Shown piece by piece: positions 38,926 to 40,331 of a stretch of DNA of 40,331 nucleotides. Within the stretch, counting starts at the first letter, position 1. Each line of letters begins with the position of its first letter. The position numbers were made by a program, and so were the translations under genes. The notes below the pieces were generated by a model, which was given only the letters and a program-made list of their open reading frames with translations, ran no database searches and was not told the DNA's origin. The stretch is from Vulcanimicrobiota bacterium (GTDB lineage Bacteria > Vulcanimicrobiota > Vulcanimicrobiia > Vulcanimicrobiales > Vulcanimicrobiaceae): positions 1 to 40,331 of the forward strand of contig JASHOM010000036.1 of the NCBI GenBank assembly GCA_030041115.1, written 5' to 3'.

Positions 38926-39165
38926 ATGGAAGTCGCTTCGGAAACTATCGTAAAGAACCCGGCCCTTATCAAAATGCTGGGCCATATGATAGCCGCTACG
39001 CCGAAGGAAGATACAGAGGGACTATTACGCTGTGCGTCTGCCTTTACAAAGCTAGTAGGGCTCTCCCCGAGAGCGGTTTTGTTACTGAAGTGCTACTTTG
39101 ACCAAGAGAGCCAAGACCGTAAACAGCTAAAAGCCGCCGCAAAGAAAGCGGCTAAACCACGGTAG
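38926..39165 (+). CDS. 79-residue basic helical protein
   Basis: MEVASETIVKNPALIKMLGH, then TPKEDTEGLLRCASAFTKLV and a Lys/Ala-rich tail QLKAAAKKAAKPR. Helical and basic, suggesting nucleic-acid binding, without a recognised motif. The start codon follows the 17-bp tandem repeat directly, so translation may depend on it. First of three small genes leading to the integrase. Confidence 0.55.
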   Translation: MEVASETIVKNPALIKMLGHMIAATPKEDTEGLLRCASAFTKLVGLSPRAVLLLKCYFDQESQDRKQLKAAAKKAAKPR

Positions 39166-39203
39166 CGCGGCTACCTATACTTCATCCCACAAGAAAGAAC
39201 CGA

Positions 39204-39608
39204 ATGAACAGCGACTCATTTGTCGAGTGGCTCGGCCACCTGTTGCATGAAAGAACCGAGCTTCGTATAAAGCTCCGTCAACTTCGCGTCCTGAAACGGA
39301 CCGCCCGCGTTGCAGAAGCGCAGCAAACCGAGGACGAGATATATGACCTTATCCTCGCTCCGATATCCGACAAGCTGACGCCGTATACGAAACCTTCACG
39401 CTATCTGCTCGTTGAGGCTGCTCATGACTTGCTCTGGAACGTCTTTACTCGTCCCGAGTCTATCGAGAAGGCTAGCCAGGTTTGGGACTACGGCGTAGCA
39501 CACTCGAACGTCGGCGGCTGGAGTCAGGACTTGAAAGATCGTCTGCTCGATGTTTGCGGACCGCTGGACTTCGTACTAGCGCAGAAGCTGGCTACGGTCG
39601 CGGCCTAG
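39204..39608 (+). CDS. Hypothetical helical protein
   Basis: Protein of 134 residues, ATG 39204, 38 bp after the previous stop, with AAGAAAG upstream as a weak ribosome site. The sequence (VEWLGHLLHERTELRIKLRQ, KRTARVAEAQQTEDEIYDLI, YLLVEAAHDLLWNVFTRPES) is soluble and helical with no recognised motif. It is likely part of the same transcript as xis and int. No function proposed. Confidence 0.55.
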   Translation: MNSDSFVEWLGHLLHERTELRIKLRQLRVLKRTARVAEAQQTEDEIYDLILAPISDKLTPYTKPSRYLLVEAAHDLLWNVFTRPESIEKASQVWDYGVAHSNVGGWSQDLKDRLLDVCGPLDFVLAQKLATVAA

Positions 39609-39661
39609 TCCCTCGCGATCGAACGCGATCGCCGTTCCTTGAATCCCCAAGAAAGTTTCTC

Positions 39662-39862
39662 ATGGCACAGTCCAAGGCTCTGCGTTTCGCTGAGCTTCCC
39701 GACGTTCTCACGCCTAAGCACCTCATGGAGTATCTACCGCTCGGGCGTGACGCTATCTATGAAGCCCTAAAGTCGCAAGTCATTCGCAACGTGCGGTTAG
39801 AGCAGAAGTTTATCATCCCGAAAGGGGCGCTGCGGGAGTTTCTCGGCGGCGCTGTAGAATGA
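39662..39862 (+). CDS. Excisionase-like helix-turn-helix protein
   Basis: 66 residues from ATG 39662. The segment LTPKHLMEYLPLGRDAIYEA LKSQVIRNVRLEQKFIIPKG (two parts) fits the HTH_17/MerR-like excisionase domain: a helix, a 'GRDAIYEAL' recognition helix and a 'xxIPKxAL' wing. Such proteins bend DNA and direct integrase toward excision. It lies 31 bp before the integrase gene, the usual xis-int order. Confidence 0.72.
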   Translation: MAQSKALRFAELPDVLTPKHLMEYLPLGRDAIYEALKSQVIRNVRLEQKFIIPKGALREFLGGAVE

Positions 39863-39893
39863 GGCCCTCGGCAGGACCCCAGGAGGTAAGGAC

Positions 39894-40331
39894 ATGGGGT
39901 ACCTAAAGCGACTCGCTGACAAGCGTTACCGCATAAAGTACGACGTCGTACCCTCAAACGGGAAGCCACGTCAGATCAAAACGGAGACGCTCGAAGGCGT
40001 TAGCAAAAAACAAGCCGAGGCGATTCTAGCCGACCGAAAAACAGAGGTCACAAAAGCTCGGGAGGCGATCGCTAACGGTGAACAAGCCAAGGATGAAGTC
40101 GTACTCGGTGACTTATTCGACAGGTTCCTAAAACAAAAGCGAAGCTCGAAGGAAGATAACACCATCATTCGCTACGAGACACTTGTCAAGCTCTATCTAA
40201 GGCCGAGGTTCGGGGCCATGCAGGTGAAGCAGCTAAAGCCACACCACCTGATGACCGCATATTCGGACTGGCTAGAGAATGGACGCGAAGGCCGCGAGGC
40301 CGTATCGGCCAAGACGATTCGCCACGCTCAC
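39894..40331 (+). CDS. Tyrosine-type integrase, N-terminal part
   Basis: 146 residues present; the gene runs off the right edge. AGGAGG lies about 7-8 nt before the ATG. The N-terminus MGYLKRLADKRYRIKYDVVP is an arm-type DNA-binding domain, followed by the core-binding SAM-like domain: VVLGDLFDRFLKQKRSSKED, RYETLVKLYLRPRFGAMQVK and QLKPHHLMTAYSDWLENGRE. The last residues (VSAKTIRHAH) are the usual junction before the catalytic domain, whose RHRY residues lie outside. With the xis-like gene it makes the right end of an integrative element. Confidence 0.85.
   Translation, partial: MGYLKRLADKRYRIKYDVVPSNGKPRQIKTETLEGVSKKQAEAILADRKTEVTKAREAIANGEQAKDEVVLGDLFDRFLKQKRSSKEDNTIIRYETLVKLYLRPRFGAMQVKQLKPHHLMTAYSDWLENGREGREAVSAKTIRHAH

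Overview
Organism. The left ~24 kb is GC-rich, densely packed and non-proteobacterial in gene style: many small lipoproteins with short LxxC lipoboxes, NHL-type beta-propeller lipoproteins, a seven-unit 'LYGTT..GG' (GloVer-type) repeat protein, a cyclase/STAND-ATPase/TPR fusion and two PF04185 phosphoesterases. This mix recalls Vulcanimicrobiota/Eremiobacterota (WPS-2). That is an inference from gene style, since no rRNA or intact tRNA lies in the window.

Layout. (1) 1-2678: the 3' part of an error-prone polymerase (dnaE2), a cupin gene and a coupled mini-gene. (2) 2692-4810: an overlapping SpoIIE-phosphatase / STAS / HATPase partner-switching module with no sigma factor beside it. (3) 4811-17301: mainly exported proteins (two paralogous phosphoesterase lipoproteins, a tandem-repeat lipoprotein, a GH125 alpha-mannosidase, a beta-propeller, a GloVer protein) with two large signalling proteins, a LuxR-type regulator and the cyclase/STAND protein. 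(4) 17265-22481: an APC permease divergent from an ornithine-cyclodeaminase-like gene plus DUF5069, then small exported proteins and an infA (IF-1) gene with no ATG/GTG/TTG start, followed by a CxxC-x17-CxxC zinc-ribbon gene. (5) 22646-30631: a scarred accessory zone with an IS3-family element (internally deleted, twice frameshifted), a gene lacking its 5' end, a relaxase-like fragment, a BrnT/antitoxin pair under a palindrome-containing leaderless promoter, a frameshifted DUF2442 gene, two secreted proteins and a decayed tyrosine integrase ending in a tRNA-3'-end-like sequence. (6) 30632-40331: what looks like most of an integrative element. An excisionase-like gene and the start of an integrase lie at its right end, small DNA-binding and zinc proteins fill the middle, and a HEPN gene faces a DUF6680/DUF4760 pair at its left end.

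How it fits together. The phosphatase/STAS/kinase trio, the LuxR regulator and the cyclase/STAND protein form the signalling layer of the chromosomal part, next to a set of secreted hydrolases that could scavenge phosphate and mannose. In the accessory part, several genes (BrnT, HEPN, DUF6680) have a TATAAT-like -10 exactly 7 nt before the start codon, so leaderless transcription appears common there. The most promising candidate for a new system is the HEPN / DUF4760 / DUF6680 cargo. The most unusual single gene is infA with a near-cognate start codon.
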